A stretch of DNA of 64,000 bases from Anaerocolumna sp. MB42-C2 (GCF_030913705.1 NZ_CP133190.1:1240001-1304000); one strand, 5' to 3'. Counted from the first letter of the stretch, positions 36,858 through 46,031 are shown. Numbers and translations are program-made. The notes: generated from the letters alone by a model not told the origin.

Positions 36858-37439
36858 TCAATTGATACATTTTCCATTCAAAGGTTCTTCCCACCAGCCA
36901 AACGCAATTCTTCCCTGTGCTGTTACATCCGGTGATTCCGGATTGGATAAGAATATTAAAAAGGATCCTCCTGGGGGAAATATAAATTTACCTTTCTCTT
37001 CTGCCACCAAAGTTGTTTCAGGCTGCCCCCTTCGAACAAATGCTTTCATCCCACCGTTGGGATTACCGGCTACATTAGATGCGGATTGTAATTTGATCTT
37101 AGGTTTTGGAAGAGGAAATAGGGCTGTATTAGCCGGAGTAACATTCACTGAATCAATGGGTTCTCCCGGAGGAATTGTATTAAACCAGATCTGTGCCCGG
37201 AAAGTGGATTCCGAAATATCAGTTACCGTCCAGACATTAACATGGAGATTAACACCGGAATCTAGGGGATTATACAGCCATCCCCATGCACTGTTGCCGT
37301 TACCGAAAGTTAAATTATCATCATATCCAACAAAATATGCACCTTGTAATGATTTATATAATTCAATGGGTATATCTGCCATTTTGGTGAAATTACACTG
37401 TGAGTTGTTATAAGACAAATTCTGATAATAAGGAAGCAT
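36858..37439 (-). CDS. DUF6143-like protein
   Basis: A 193-residue protein, beta-rich and with no membrane helix. Stretches such as AYFVGYDDNLTFGNGNSAWG, LDSGVNLHVNVWTVTDIS and FLSNPESPD recall the DUF6143 family of Clostridia; the name is from memory. The frame extends to a TTG at 37493, but the ATG at 37439 is preceded by CAGGTGACTCAG, a better start. It converges on the AraC gene with a 12-base gap and no visible terminator. Function unknown. Confidence 0.6.
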   Translation of the reverse strand: MLPYYQNLSYNNSQCNFTKMADIPIELYKSLQGAYFVGYDDNLTFGNGNSAWGWLYNPLDSGVNLHVNVWTVTDISESTFRAQIWFNTIPPGEPIDSVNVTPANTALFPLPKPKIKLQSASNVAGNPNGGMKAFVRRGQPETTLVAEEKGKFIFPPGGSFLIFLSNPESPDVTAQGRIAFGWWEEPLNGKCIN

Positions 37440-37712
37440 CTGAGTCACCTGCTTATTGTTATTAATTAAATAACCTTCATTAAGGTACTTCAATATAACT
37501 TTTTTTAATTTATTACTATTTTATGTTAAGCACATTATATTGTGATTAAGAAACTAGCCTTTTGCCATATAGTAACAATTTTCGACATTGGAACATAAGA
37601 TAAAAAGACAGGTAATTGTGAAACAAGTATTAATTGTATGATATATACAGAATACTGGATATTTTTCCAATAACCTGGAAGAAATAAGATACGAAAGGAG
37701 AGTGAAAGTGAA

Positions 37713-38153
37713 TTGAAATCTAAAAAAATCAAGGTCTTAACTTATTTTATCATTCCTTACAGCGCATCTGAAAAGTCAAAAAAAGATTCCACAGGTTTCC
37801 GCAAAGAAATTGTAAACTACGCACTGAAATTTGAAGGGAATCCGTATGTCTGGGGAGGAACCAGTTTAACAAATGGAGCTGATTGTTCCGGTTTTACGCA
37901 ATCAGTTTTTAGAGATAAAGGAATTGATATACCCAGAACATCAAAACTGCAGGCAGCAGAAGGGCAAGCTATTTCTCTTTCCGATATAAAACCTGCCGAT
38001 TTATTATTTTATAAGAAAAACGGCATTATTAACCATGTTGCCATATATATCGGGGATGGCAAAGTGATTTCTGCAGGCAGTCCAAGTACAGGTATCCGGG
38101 TATTGGATTATAATTACAGAAAACCTTATAAAGCAGTCAACTATATTGACTGA
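37713..38153 (+). CDS. NlpC/P60 family peptidase
   Basis: A 146-residue peptidoglycan or bile-acid-type Cys peptidase. The catalytic Cys is in NGADCSGFTQSVF and the His in NHVAIYIGDG, the core NlpC/P60 fold filling nearly the whole protein. The start is a TTG with AAAGGAG about 13 bases upstream, which is long. The N-terminus (MKSKKIKVLTYFIIPYSASEKS) is shorter than a normal signal peptide, and SH3 or repeat domains found in secreted relatives are missing. It may be cytosolic or the tail of a once longer gene. Confidence 0.8.
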   Translation: MKSKKIKVLTYFIIPYSASEKSKKDSTGFRKEIVNYALKFEGNPYVWGGTSLTNGADCSGFTQSVFRDKGIDIPRTSKLQAAEGQAISLSDIKPADLLFYKKNGIINHVAIYIGDGKVISAGSPSTGIRVLDYNYRKPYKAVNYID

Positions 38154-38163
38154 TAGAACGAGA

Positions 38164-38212
38164 GGATGTTACAAAATAGTCTGAATATCCGGCTGTTAAT
38201 TTTGCAACATCC
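38164..38212. terminator. hairpin between convergent genes
   Basis: GGATGTTACAAAAT (38164-38177) pairs with ATTTTGCAACATCC (38199-38212), one G-U. Neither side has a clear U-tract, but its position between convergent genes suggests termination. Confidence 0.45.
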
Positions 38213-38255
38213 CCGCCATAGAGTAGCTGAATACATACCAAACATTATTAATCTT

Positions 38256-39251
38256 TTATCTTGTAGTACCGCCGTCAACAAAAGAAACCGGTAAGATTGT
38301 TAAGTCCTCTATAGTTTCTTTATTGATTAATTTCATCAAGTGATTCACACAAGTAAACGCCATATCCTTTACCGGCTGCTTTATGCTGGATAATTGATAT
38401 GCTCCAACATTTAAGGCTCTCAGCCCATCGTATCCGATTACCTGGACATCCATTGGAATATTAAGTCCCATTTGCTTTAATTTTTCTATTATTATCTGTC
38501 CTAACGAATCTGAACTTGCAAAAATTCCATCATATACAAATTTATCATGATTCATACATTCTTCCAGAAAACGACAGACCTTATGTTCCGTCTCTCCGCC
38601 CTTTTCTAGCGTAGTTTCTTCCCCGAATTCCATAGCACAGTAATCTATTCCCGTTTTTTTACAAGCATCCATAAAACCCTGCCCTCTTTTTAAGGTTTCA
38701 CTACTTATGGTAGAACCGTTTCTGATATAGATAATATTTTTACATCCTGTTTCTATTAATTTTTCAGCAGCGATTTTACCGCCATAATAATTGTCACTGG
38801 CTACACAACACACTTTAGACTTAAAATGACGGTCGATGGAGATAATCGGTAAATCATCACTTAAATATTCATCACTGTTACTATAGGTTACACATATAAG
38901 CCCGTCCACTTTATTTTGCTTTGCCATATTAATATAAGCAAATTCCTTTTCTTTCTTACAATGTGAATTGCAGATTAATAATTTATAATTTATTTCTGCA
39001 AGTGCCTGCTCTACATAATTGACCAGCAAGGCAAAAAAAGGACTGATCAGATCGGGCACAATAATTGCAACCGTATTGGTCCTTTGTGCTTTTAATCCTC
39101 TCGCATAAGTATTAACCTGATAGCCTAACCGCTTAATTGACTGTTCTACTTTTTCTTTATAAACTGCCGTAACATATATATTATTAAGTACTTTTGATAC
39201 GGTACCAACGGAAACGCCGGCATCTTGGGCAACATCTTTTATGGTAACCAC
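38256..39251 (-). CDS. LacI-family repressor of the GH32 operon
   Basis: A 331-residue regulator. The helix-turn-helix TIKDVAQDAGVSVGTVSKVLNN is at the very N-terminus, with a hinge near 50 and a sugar-binding effector domain after it. The start is a GTG with GGGGG eight bases upstream. It begins 19 bases after the GH32 gene in the same direction, so the two form an operon, and the LacI-type operator at 40848-40867 in the GH32 promoter is its likely site. The effector is probably a fructose-containing sugar. Confidence 0.9.
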   Translation of the reverse strand: MVTIKDVAQDAGVSVGTVSKVLNNIYVTAVYKEKVEQSIKRLGYQVNTYARGLKAQRTNTVAIIVPDLISPFFALLVNYVEQALAEINYKLLICNSHCKKEKEFAYINMAKQNKVDGLICVTYSNSDEYLSDDLPIISIDRHFKSKVCCVASDNYYGGKIAAEKLIETGCKNIIYIRNGSTISSETLKRGQGFMDACKKTGIDYCAMEFGEETTLEKGGETEHKVCRFLEECMNHDKFVYDGIFASSDSLGQIIIEKLKQMGLNIPMDVQVIGYDGLRALNVGAYQLSSIKQPVKDMAFTCVNHLMKLINKETIEDLTILPVSFVDGGTTR

Positions 39252-39270
39252 AGCAAAAACCCCCGTCTCC

Positions 39271-40815
39271 TTAGTTTATTGAAAGTTCACACCACTCTTT
39301 TGTAATACTGTTTCCGGTTTCTATTATTTTTACAGATTTACCAAGTATATTTTCTTCCACTTCCACCGCACCGTATATTGTTCCGTTGTTACAAAGGAAT
39401 TCTATTACCTCTTGGTCCAGAATAATTTTAAGCTCCTGTTTCTTATTACTGCCAAGAGAAATGATTGAACTTTCACTGTCCTTCTCAATTGTATTAATAA
39501 TTAATTGGCTGGCTTTTAGGTTTAAGCATATCTCTGAATTACCGATTTGAATCTTTGTATCTCCTTCTGCCGAACTCTCCCAACTGAGTTTAATACAGAC
39601 CGGATTACCTTCTAACGTTATTTTTTCTTCAACGAACGGACGGTATTTCCCCTCCAAACGTCTGAATTCCTCCATCGGATTTAATTTTAACCGTAACCCC
39701 TCCTCCGATTTGGTAAGAGATAATTCCATAGGAAGGGACATTAAACCGCAGTAATTTCCTCTATGGTTTTTCATCCGCAGCCAGGCTACACTGATAACTC
39801 TGTCCTCTATTCCGGAATATGTCTGAGCCGCATAAGATAACTTTGTACCGTAAGCACTTAAAACTCCGCTTTCCGCTTGGAATGTATAACCATCAAATGT
39901 ACCGACTACATAATAACCGTCAGCTGACCAGAATACCCATCTGGTATCAGAAGTATTACCCACCGGCAGTTCAAATAAATCCGGACATTCCCACATTCCA
40001 TCAAAATGCAGTATCTGGGTTTCTTCCCACTTAATCAGATCATCGGAACGAAAAATAGCAAAATCGTTACCATCTAAATACAACACCATAATATAGGCAG
40101 CGGATTTATTATGATAAAATACTTTAGGGTCCCTGTTTTCCTTTATTATATGATCCATACAAAAATGTTCATATTTTATTAAGGTGTTACCGCCATCTGT
40201 AGAATATGCCATTCTCTGAGTAAACAGGATATCACTTTTCTTAGACCATTCATTAGTCCCGCCTGCAGCTGTATAGTAATAAACTTGGGTATTTTTACCG
40301 TAGTTTAAATTATTAAAAACATCTATAATACCGCTTCCTGAAAAAATTGTACCATTTTGATCCGGACTAAGAGCTACTGGTTTATGTTCCCAATGCATTA
40401 AATCCTTACTTACCGCATGTCCCCAATGCATATTGCCCCAGGCAACACCGTAAGGATTCCACTGGTAATATAAATGATAAAATCCGTCTGCAAAAAGCAT
40501 TCCATTAGGATCATTATGCCATCCTATCTCCGGTGCAAAATGAAGTTTTGGGCGGTAAGGATAAGAATACTCCGGTTTTTCCTCTTTGAAAATAAAAGAT
40601 GCAGCAAATACTTCTCCACCATCACTTAATACAGTGATTTCCTTGCCCATCCACTTTGATACTTCCAGAGAAGCATAAAAATCACATTCCCTGTTTCCTA
40701 AACAAATATCGATTTCCTGTAATTTTTTGCCCTCTGAATAAAGATGCAGTTTAACCTGTTTTGAATTAACGGAAACGGGCATCCATAAAAATTGATTTGT
40801 AACTTTTAAATTCAA
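39271..40815 (-). CDS. glycoside hydrolase family 32 (fructan/sucrose hydrolase)
   Basis: A 514-residue retaining beta-fructosidase without signal peptide. GH32 motifs: WHNDPNGM (nucleophile Asp), then NRDPKVF (transition-state Asp) and WECPDLFEL (acid/base Glu). An unusual N-terminal 80-residue beta domain precedes the five-blade propeller, and the C-terminal beta-sandwich ends near 510. The start is a TTG with AAAGGGG nine bases upstream. Because no PTS or fructokinase gene is adjacent and no secretion signal is present, it probably hydrolyses imported fructo-oligosaccharides or sucrose; levanase-like activity is also possible. Confidence 0.92.
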   Translation of the reverse strand: MNLKVTNQFLWMPVSVNSKQVKLHLYSEGKKLQEIDICLGNRECDFYASLEVSKWMGKEITVLSDGGEVFAASFIFKEEKPEYSYPYRPKLHFAPEIGWHNDPNGMLFADGFYHLYYQWNPYGVAWGNMHWGHAVSKDLMHWEHKPVALSPDQNGTIFSGSGIIDVFNNLNYGKNTQVYYYTAAGGTNEWSKKSDILFTQRMAYSTDGGNTLIKYEHFCMDHIIKENRDPKVFYHNKSAAYIMVLYLDGNDFAIFRSDDLIKWEETQILHFDGMWECPDLFELPVGNTSDTRWVFWSADGYYVVGTFDGYTFQAESGVLSAYGTKLSYAAQTYSGIEDRVISVAWLRMKNHRGNYCGLMSLPMELSLTKSEEGLRLKLNPMEEFRRLEGKYRPFVEEKITLEGNPVCIKLSWESSAEGDTKIQIGNSEICLNLKASQLIINTIEKDSESSIISLGSNKKQELKIILDQEVIEFLCNNGTIYGAVEVEENILGKSVKIIETGNSITKEWCELSIN

Positions 40816-40847
40816 ACTTTAATCCCCTTTCTTTAAGGTATAGCAGT

Positions 40848-40867
40848 AATATGAATCGTTTCATATT
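40848..40867. promoter_or_regulatory. LacI-type operator of the GH32 operon
   Basis: AATATGAATCGTTTCATATT is a perfect 20-base palindrome apart from the central W pairs, with the central CG typical of LacI/PurR-type operators. It abuts the -10 of the GH32 promoter. Confidence 0.75.
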
Positions 40868-40896
40868 ATAATACTACATTCCCTTAAACAAGTCAA
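40868..40896 (-). promoter_or_regulatory. promoter of the GH32 operon
   Basis: TTGACT (minus strand, 40891-40896) and TATTAT (40868-40873) are separated by 17 bases. The operator begins at the next base downstream. Confidence 0.7.
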
Positions 40897-40914
40897 TATT
40901 TTACAGATATGTAA

Positions 40915-41199
40915 GCATTAAATCCTATTACAACAAATAGGAAGGCATTAAGTATTAACGGAGATATTACAATTATAAAACAATTGGAAAATTAGTTACA
41001 GGATAAGTTATCAGATATTATAAAATCTTTTTTTACAAAGGCAAAATCAGCCAATTACCCTATAATAAATGTTTTTTATTATAACAGCTGTATTGGAGCG
41101 TTTGAAACATGGCTTTCAACCGGTCAGAAACAGACTCCAGAGGAATTGGCTGTAATTATTGCAAATATAATAAAGAAATGTGAAACAGTGATTCACTAA
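40915..41199 (+). pseudogene. remnant of a TetR-family regulator (C-terminal part)
   Basis: Reading the frame that ends at 41199 gives NRKALSINGDITIIKQLEN, a TAG stop, then LQDKLSDIIKSFFTKAKS and further to FETWLSTGQKQTPEELAVII. This has the order and pattern of the C-terminal ligand domain of TetR regulators (NGDpxFxxxLxx..., then ..xWlxxGxxxspeela). There is no start codon, the N-terminal helix-turn-helix is absent and a stop interrupts the frame, so it is a decayed gene. Confidence 0.6.
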
Positions 41200-41207
41200 A
41201 CGATTGT

Positions 41208-41945
41208 TTATTTTAACAGACTAAGTACAGCCATGATAACGCTGGCAGTATTAAGGGTACAATGTACTATCATTCCAATATAAATATTTTTCTTTTTATA
41301 AACACAATATACAAAAGGAAGACACGCGATTATTCTTGTAAGAAATTCCCATGGCGAGAATAAATGATAAGCTGAAAATAACACCGTTATTATTACTGGA
41401 GTCCAGTTACCAAATCGGTTTATTCTCGGCATTAAAAATCCTCTGAAATAAAGTTCTTCCGCAATCGGTCCCAAAATTCCATTTGAGACGGCATATAATA
41501 TGAAACTGATTATAATAATACACCTTGGATAATCTTTATAATGTATAAAGAAATCGGAAAGTTTAAAATATTCTGGTACATTTTGATATATGGTGTGAAA
41601 CATTATATTTCTTTCAATCGGTGAAACGAAAGTAAACACAATTCCGCCAATAAGTATTAACACTGCCGATATACCTATTATTTTATATACCGGCATTTTT
41701 TCATGCTTAATAAAGGCGCTTAAAAGATTTAAATGGTTCGTTTCCCGTTTAGAAAAGAATAAGATAATACCGATCTCACTGGGAATTAATATAATTAAAA
41801 TAATTACCGTAAAACTTAAGAAAGGCGGAATAACTGCCTCAAATTGAGTTGCCCAGAAATAAGTTCCAAAGATTAGAATAGCAGGAATAAAAACTAATAA
41901 AAGTAATTTTGGTACCGATAATTGTTTGATTTTATTATCCGTCAT
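41208..41945 (-). CDS. CPBP-family intramembrane metalloprotease
   Basis: A 245-residue membrane protein with about seven or eight helices. The CPBP/CAAX-protease motif 1 is EELYFRGFL (about 165-173) and a second His motif lies in SAYHLFSPWEF and MIVHCTLNT. Family members process prenylated or bacteriocin-related substrates or confer self-protection. GGAGG precedes the ATG. Its promoter carries a perfect MerR-type dyad and the merR-like gene lies directly upstream, so expression is presumably inducible. Confidence 0.9.
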   Translation of the reverse strand: MTDNKIKQLSVPKLLLLVFIPAILIFGTYFWATQFEAVIPPFLSFTVIILIILIPSEIGIILFFSKRETNHLNLLSAFIKHEKMPVYKIIGISAVLILIGGIVFTFVSPIERNIMFHTIYQNVPEYFKLSDFFIHYKDYPRCIIIISFILYAVSNGILGPIAEELYFRGFLMPRINRFGNWTPVIITVLFSAYHLFSPWEFLTRIIACLPFVYCVYKKKNIYIGMIVHCTLNTASVIMAVLSLLK

Positions 41946-42021
41946 TTTTTGCTACCTCCAAGATTTTTGATTGACAGCCACTCAAGTGAACTTGGTGATT
42001 GTTCTCTTTGCTTTCCTGGAG

Positions 42022-42052
42022 ATTATAAACCTTGGTATCATACCAAGGTCAA
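42022..42052 (-). promoter_or_regulatory. MerR-activated promoter of the CPBP gene
   Basis: TTGACC (minus strand, 42047-42052) and TATAAT (42022-42027) are separated by 19 bases, the overlong spacer of MerR-controlled promoters. The spacer holds a perfect 21-base dyad: ACCTTGGTA, three bases, TACCAAGGT (42029-42049). Confidence 0.88.
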
Positions 42053-42061
42053 TACCTTTAT

Positions 42062-42871
42062 TTATTCAATTGGAGCAAATATTTCCAAATAGGCTTTTGC
42101 AGTTCCATGATTTACTGTAATTAGCATCATACTTATAATCACAATGCCCTTTCCATTTAACTGATTTTTCTTGGCATAATTATAACATTTATGAAACATA
42201 TCCGGTAATATATCACCTTTATCAATGGAATCTTCCACTATGGTGTATAAGCATTTCTTATAAGACATTAAATTAGTATTATTAACGGTACTCTTACTGA
42301 CATTCCGGGTTATTATCATTTTATTACTTTCAATTCCCTTTTTCGAATAGGTCAACAATCTTTTTATACTATCAACAATTGGTTTTCCACCTAGCTCAAT
42401 TTTTTTCTTATGTATGTTTTCATATTCTTTATAGGCTCTATAGTCAGATATCTCTCCAATTACTTCAAACGCGGGCATTGACTGTACAGAAAATTTATCT
42501 AAATTCCTTGCTATCCTGTCACATGCCTCTTTTCCTTTATTTATGCTAGAGAGATAATTATTGAGTTCCTCTATCTTAGAAGTGATCTCCTTCTCCTTAT
42601 CTGCCAATACGGATGAAATTTCTCTATAACTGTCACCTGACCATATACTGCCTATTTCTTTTATACTTAGATTCATGGAAAGGTAAAATTCTATGGAAAG
42701 CACCTTATCAATATCACTTATCGTATAGTTTCTATAATTATTGTCATTATTTTGATTTGGAAACAAAAGCCCTTTTTCTTCATAATATCTTAACCGATCT
42801 CTTGATATTCCGGTAATTTCTGAAACCTGCCCTATGGTATAGGTAGCGTATCTATTTTCTGTAGAACCCAT
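42062..42871 (-). CDS. MerR-family transcriptional regulator
   Basis: A 269-residue regulator. The N-terminal winged helix reads YTIGQVSEITGISRDRLRYYEEKGLL (about 11-36) followed by RNYTISDIDKVLSIEFY; a coiled coil (about 85-115) and a C-terminal effector region of about 140 residues of unclear type follow. It lacks the Cys ligands of metal-sensing members, so a small-molecule or multidrug ligand is more likely. The gene ends just before the promoter with the MerR dyad that drives the CPBP protease, an obvious target. AGGAGG lies at its start. Confidence 0.9.
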   Translation of the reverse strand: MGSTENRYATYTIGQVSEITGISRDRLRYYEEKGLLFPNQNNDNNYRNYTISDIDKVLSIEFYLSMNLSIKEIGSIWSGDSYREISSVLADKEKEITSKIEELNNYLSSINKGKEACDRIARNLDKFSVQSMPAFEVIGEISDYRAYKEYENIHKKKIELGGKPIVDSIKRLLTYSKKGIESNKMIITRNVSKSTVNNTNLMSYKKCLYTIVEDSIDKGDILPDMFHKCYNYAKKNQLNGKGIVIISMMLITVNHGTAKAYLEIFAPIE

Positions 42872-42926
42872 TATAGATTCCTCCGTAATATTGTTTACTG
42901 CTCTAAAGGGCAGGTAAATGATTTAT

Positions 42927-43316
42927 TTATTCTCTTAGCGCGTTTTCCACTGCTTTAAGTAGAGCCTTACTTGTTGTAGTTGCACCTGATACTACATCCA
43001 CATCAATTTTCTGTTCAGTAAGTATATTATCTAAAACACCTTCCGCTGCTTTTGCATGTTCACTGACGCGTCCGTTAATGACGTCAATACTTTTAATTTC
43101 ATGATTTTTAACAGTCACCTCAACCTGATATGTATAATGTCCATAAGTATACTTCCCATTATATGTCCCGTCATTCACTTTTTCTAAATCAACATTGTTA
43201 ATTTCCATATTCCGAACCTTTTCATAATTCATTTCAGGAATAACCAACGTAAATATAAGAATTGCTAAGGTAACTGTCAGTACCATACCTACTAATATTA
43301 CAATTTTTTTCTTCAT
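42927..43316 (-). CDS. FMN-binding domain protein (ApbE client)
   Basis: A 129-residue membrane-anchored protein: one N-terminal helix (IVILVGMVLTVTLAILIFTL) followed by an FMN-binding domain whose motif SGATTTSKALLKAVENAL carries the Thr flavinylated by ApbE in such proteins. It probably exposes a covalent flavin outside the membrane for electron transfer. The start at 43316 has GGAGG eight bases upstream; the frame extends five codons without a site. The neighbour upstream is a membrane LuxR-type regulator. Confidence 0.85.
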   Translation of the reverse strand: MKKKIVILVGMVLTVTLAILIFTLVIPEMNYEKVRNMEINNVDLEKVNDGTYNGKYTYGHYTYQVEVTVKNHEIKSIDVINGRVSEHAKAAEGVLDNILTEQKIDVDVVSGATTTSKALLKAVENALRE

Positions 43317-43479
43317 ACTATTTTCCTCCAATTATCATTTTTGTATATGTAAGTATATTTTATATTTCTTCTTAAAATAGACTATCATGAAATTGGATGA
43401 TTTATCGCAAATACTTCTAATACTTTTGTATGATACTTCCTAATAACAGGCACTTCCACACGCTTTAACGATTTATGTT

Positions 43480-44433
43480 TTATTTTTCAATATCAATATT
43501 ATTTTGAAGAATATTAATTAACTCTATTTTATTTTTAATCCCAAGTTTCTTATATATATTATATATATGAGTTTTAACGGTTGGAAGAGAAATTACAAGT
43601 TTATCACCAATGCTTTTATAACTATGTCCTTCAATCAGGAGATTTATTACTTCCCTTTCCCGATTTGTTATATTAAAATTTTTAAAAATTTCTTCCATCT
43701 GTTCTGAATGTGAATTAACGTCGGTTATTCCAACATTTTTTATTGAATTAGCCGGTGTGTTGCTTAATATAATAAAATTCTTAATGATGTAAAAAAGACT
43801 CATTCCGGAAAATAGGATATAATATATAAATATAGAAAATATCCCATATGGGAAATATCCCCCTATTACAGGTAACTTTTCTATCAACGTATCCAAAACC
43901 ATAATTGGAAACATGATAAGTGATACTATTAGTAATTTTTTTATCCCAGATTTAATCATACTCTCATTAATTTTATCAAGATTTATTATCAATACTATAA
44001 TATTATAAAGTACTACTCCAAAAAATATTATATTCGCAGCAATTAATATAAGTTGGCTATTTGAAATTTCATAAAGAGTACTTGCTAAGATAGGTATCAT
44101 GGAAAGAAAAATCAGATACAAATCACTTTTTTTTGTTCTAATATAACCTTTTATTATCCTGATCAGTATAGTAAATGCATAAATCATTAATCCGCAGCCT
44201 ATCGATGAAATATATCTTAATATAATAACAAGGCTTTTATTTTCTATCGTATTTACCAGATCATAAGCTGTTATCATTTGCTCCAATAGTATCAGTGTAA
44301 GGGATAAAGATGATATAATATGATATTTAAGTATCTTTTGCCGGTTCTTTAACCACAGGAAAAATCCCACTATGATAAACGATAAACCAATTGTATAGGA
44401 AATAAAATAAAAAAATATTATAAAATGCTTCAT
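43480..44433 (-). CDS. membrane-embedded LuxR-type regulator
   Basis: A 317-residue protein with about seven hydrophobic segments in residues 1-235 and a C-terminal LuxR/GerE helix-turn-helix (about 250-310): TNREREVINLLIEGHSYKSI and SLPTVKTHIYNIYKKLGI. Such proteins combine a 7TM-like sensor with a DNA-binding head. GGGTTGG precedes the ATG. The most likely target is the downstream FMN-binding gene or itself; the signal is unknown. Confidence 0.82.
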   Translation of the reverse strand: MKHFIIFFYFISYTIGLSFIIVGFFLWLKNRQKILKYHIISSLSLTLILLEQMITAYDLVNTIENKSLVIILRYISSIGCGLMIYAFTILIRIIKGYIRTKKSDLYLIFLSMIPILASTLYEISNSQLILIAANIIFFGVVLYNIIVLIINLDKINESMIKSGIKKLLIVSLIMFPIMVLDTLIEKLPVIGGYFPYGIFSIFIYYILFSGMSLFYIIKNFIILSNTPANSIKNVGITDVNSHSEQMEEIFKNFNITNREREVINLLIEGHSYKSIGDKLVISLPTVKTHIYNIYKKLGIKNKIELINILQNNIDIEK

Positions 44434-44522
44434 AAACCAACCCTATCCATCCCTGATATTCTTTAAATTATTGATATTTATTCGTTAATAGTCTATATTT
44501 ATGCAGTCCATTTAATCATATC

Positions 44523-46031
44523 TTATAATTTACTAATTTCTTCCATGATATCCATATGCCTTTCTTCAAATAACAGGCTTCGGTTATATTTCGTATACAT
44601 CTCACTTCCATATTCACCGATAAACTTCGAACTGTAAAAATTCACTGTAAGCTCCGTAACAAAGAAAACCATCTCCTGACTTTCTCCAAAGGCAGTTTCC
44701 ATAAATTCGAAGACATATTCCAACGCATTGCCGGTTTCGGTTATTAGCTCCTTATGTCTCCCAGTTTCCTCATCAAAAAGAGACTTTATCACTTCAAATG
44801 CTCTTTCCGGCTCTTTTACCATCTTATTATTTAACTCTTCCGCATACCGTTTAAGACTTCCGCCGATTCGGTTTGATACGATAATATCTGTTTTGGTAGA
44901 CTGTCCGCTTTCTTTTAACCACGTAAGCTTCCCCTCTTCTACTTCCATCAGATTCTTAAGAAGCACTTCCGGTACTCCAGCTTCCGACTCAAATATCTGC
45001 TGTTTCCATTCTTTTAAACAGTTAAACAACCGCTCCACGTATAAATCCATCTGATAAACTACTTTAAATTTGTCGTTTAAGCTGCTTAAAAGAAGACCGA
45101 TAACATTCAATTTCTCATCAAAAGGAGCCCGACCAATCTTTGCAATAGCATTTTGTGTTATATTTCCCTTTAATATTTCCTTAACGGAATAAATTTGTTT
45201 GTATTTATTATATAATTCATAATAATTTGCAAAATCCCTCGCAATAGAATTATACTGGATGTACTGGATTACTAAATCTTCTGTAACCGGTATGTTTAAA
45301 TTCTCGCAGGTTATTATCATTTCCGATAGATCTTCCCAGCCTCTGGCAGTTACAAAAAAAGTACCGTCAGGAGTCGTCTCAGCACGGTAAAAATTTTCTT
45401 TCCGAATATCAAGATAAGAAATTATGGAGCCGTGTATTCCCTGCTTATAGGCATATTCCCTCCAGGATGCTAAGTCCGGTTCGATATCAATTTTCCTTAC
45501 TCTGTCAAGGGTTACTGTATCAAAATCACGCACGGAACGGTTATATTCCGGAGGATTACCGGCCGTAATAATAATCCAGCCTTCCGGTATCTTTTTGTTT
45601 CCAAAGGATTTATACTGCAGAAATTGCAGCATGGTAGGAGCTAAGGTCTCCGATACACAGTTTATTTCATCAATAAAGAGGATACCCTCTTTTAATCCGG
45701 TAAGTTCTATCTTATCATAAACCGATGCAATGATTTCACTCATGGTATATTCTGTTACGGAATATTCTCTGCCGTCATATACTTTTTTCTGGATGAAAGG
45801 AAGCCCCACTGCACTTTGCCTGGTATGATGGGTAATTGTATAAGCCACTAAAGCCACCTTGCATTCCCCTGCTACCTGTTCCATGATCTGGGTTTTACCG
45901 ATACCGGGAGGTCCGATTAACAGAATCGGCCTTTGCCTTAAATTGGGAATACGATAATTGCCATATTCATCTTTCGCAAGATATGCTTTAACAGTATTTT
46001 TAATTTCTTCTTTTGCACGCTTAATATTCAT
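44523..46031 (-). CDS. MoxR-type AAA+ ATPase
   Basis: A 502-residue cytosolic ATPase. Walker A GPPGIGKTQ (about 40-48), Walker B GILFIDEINCV, sensor-1 VTLDRVRKIDI-like region and a long helical C-terminus (about 280-500) not found in short MoxR proteins. MoxR ATPases usually act as chaperones with a VWA-domain partner. Here the partner gene overlaps its start by 11 bases, with GGAGG for the ATPase lying inside it. The system also includes a leucine-rich-repeat protein upstream. Confidence 0.9.
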   Translation of the reverse strand: MNIKRAKEEIKNTVKAYLAKDEYGNYRIPNLRQRPILLIGPPGIGKTQIMEQVAGECKVALVAYTITHHTRQSAVGLPFIQKKVYDGREYSVTEYTMSEIIASVYDKIELTGLKEGILFIDEINCVSETLAPTMLQFLQYKSFGNKKIPEGWIIITAGNPPEYNRSVRDFDTVTLDRVRKIDIEPDLASWREYAYKQGIHGSIISYLDIRKENFYRAETTPDGTFFVTARGWEDLSEMIITCENLNIPVTEDLVIQYIQYNSIARDFANYYELYNKYKQIYSVKEILKGNITQNAIAKIGRAPFDEKLNVIGLLLSSLNDKFKVVYQMDLYVERLFNCLKEWKQQIFESEAGVPEVLLKNLMEVEEGKLTWLKESGQSTKTDIIVSNRIGGSLKRYAEELNNKMVKEPERAFEVIKSLFDEETGRHKELITETGNALEYVFEFMETAFGESQEMVFFVTELTVNFYSSKFIGEYGSEMYTKYNRSLLFEERHMDIMEEISKL

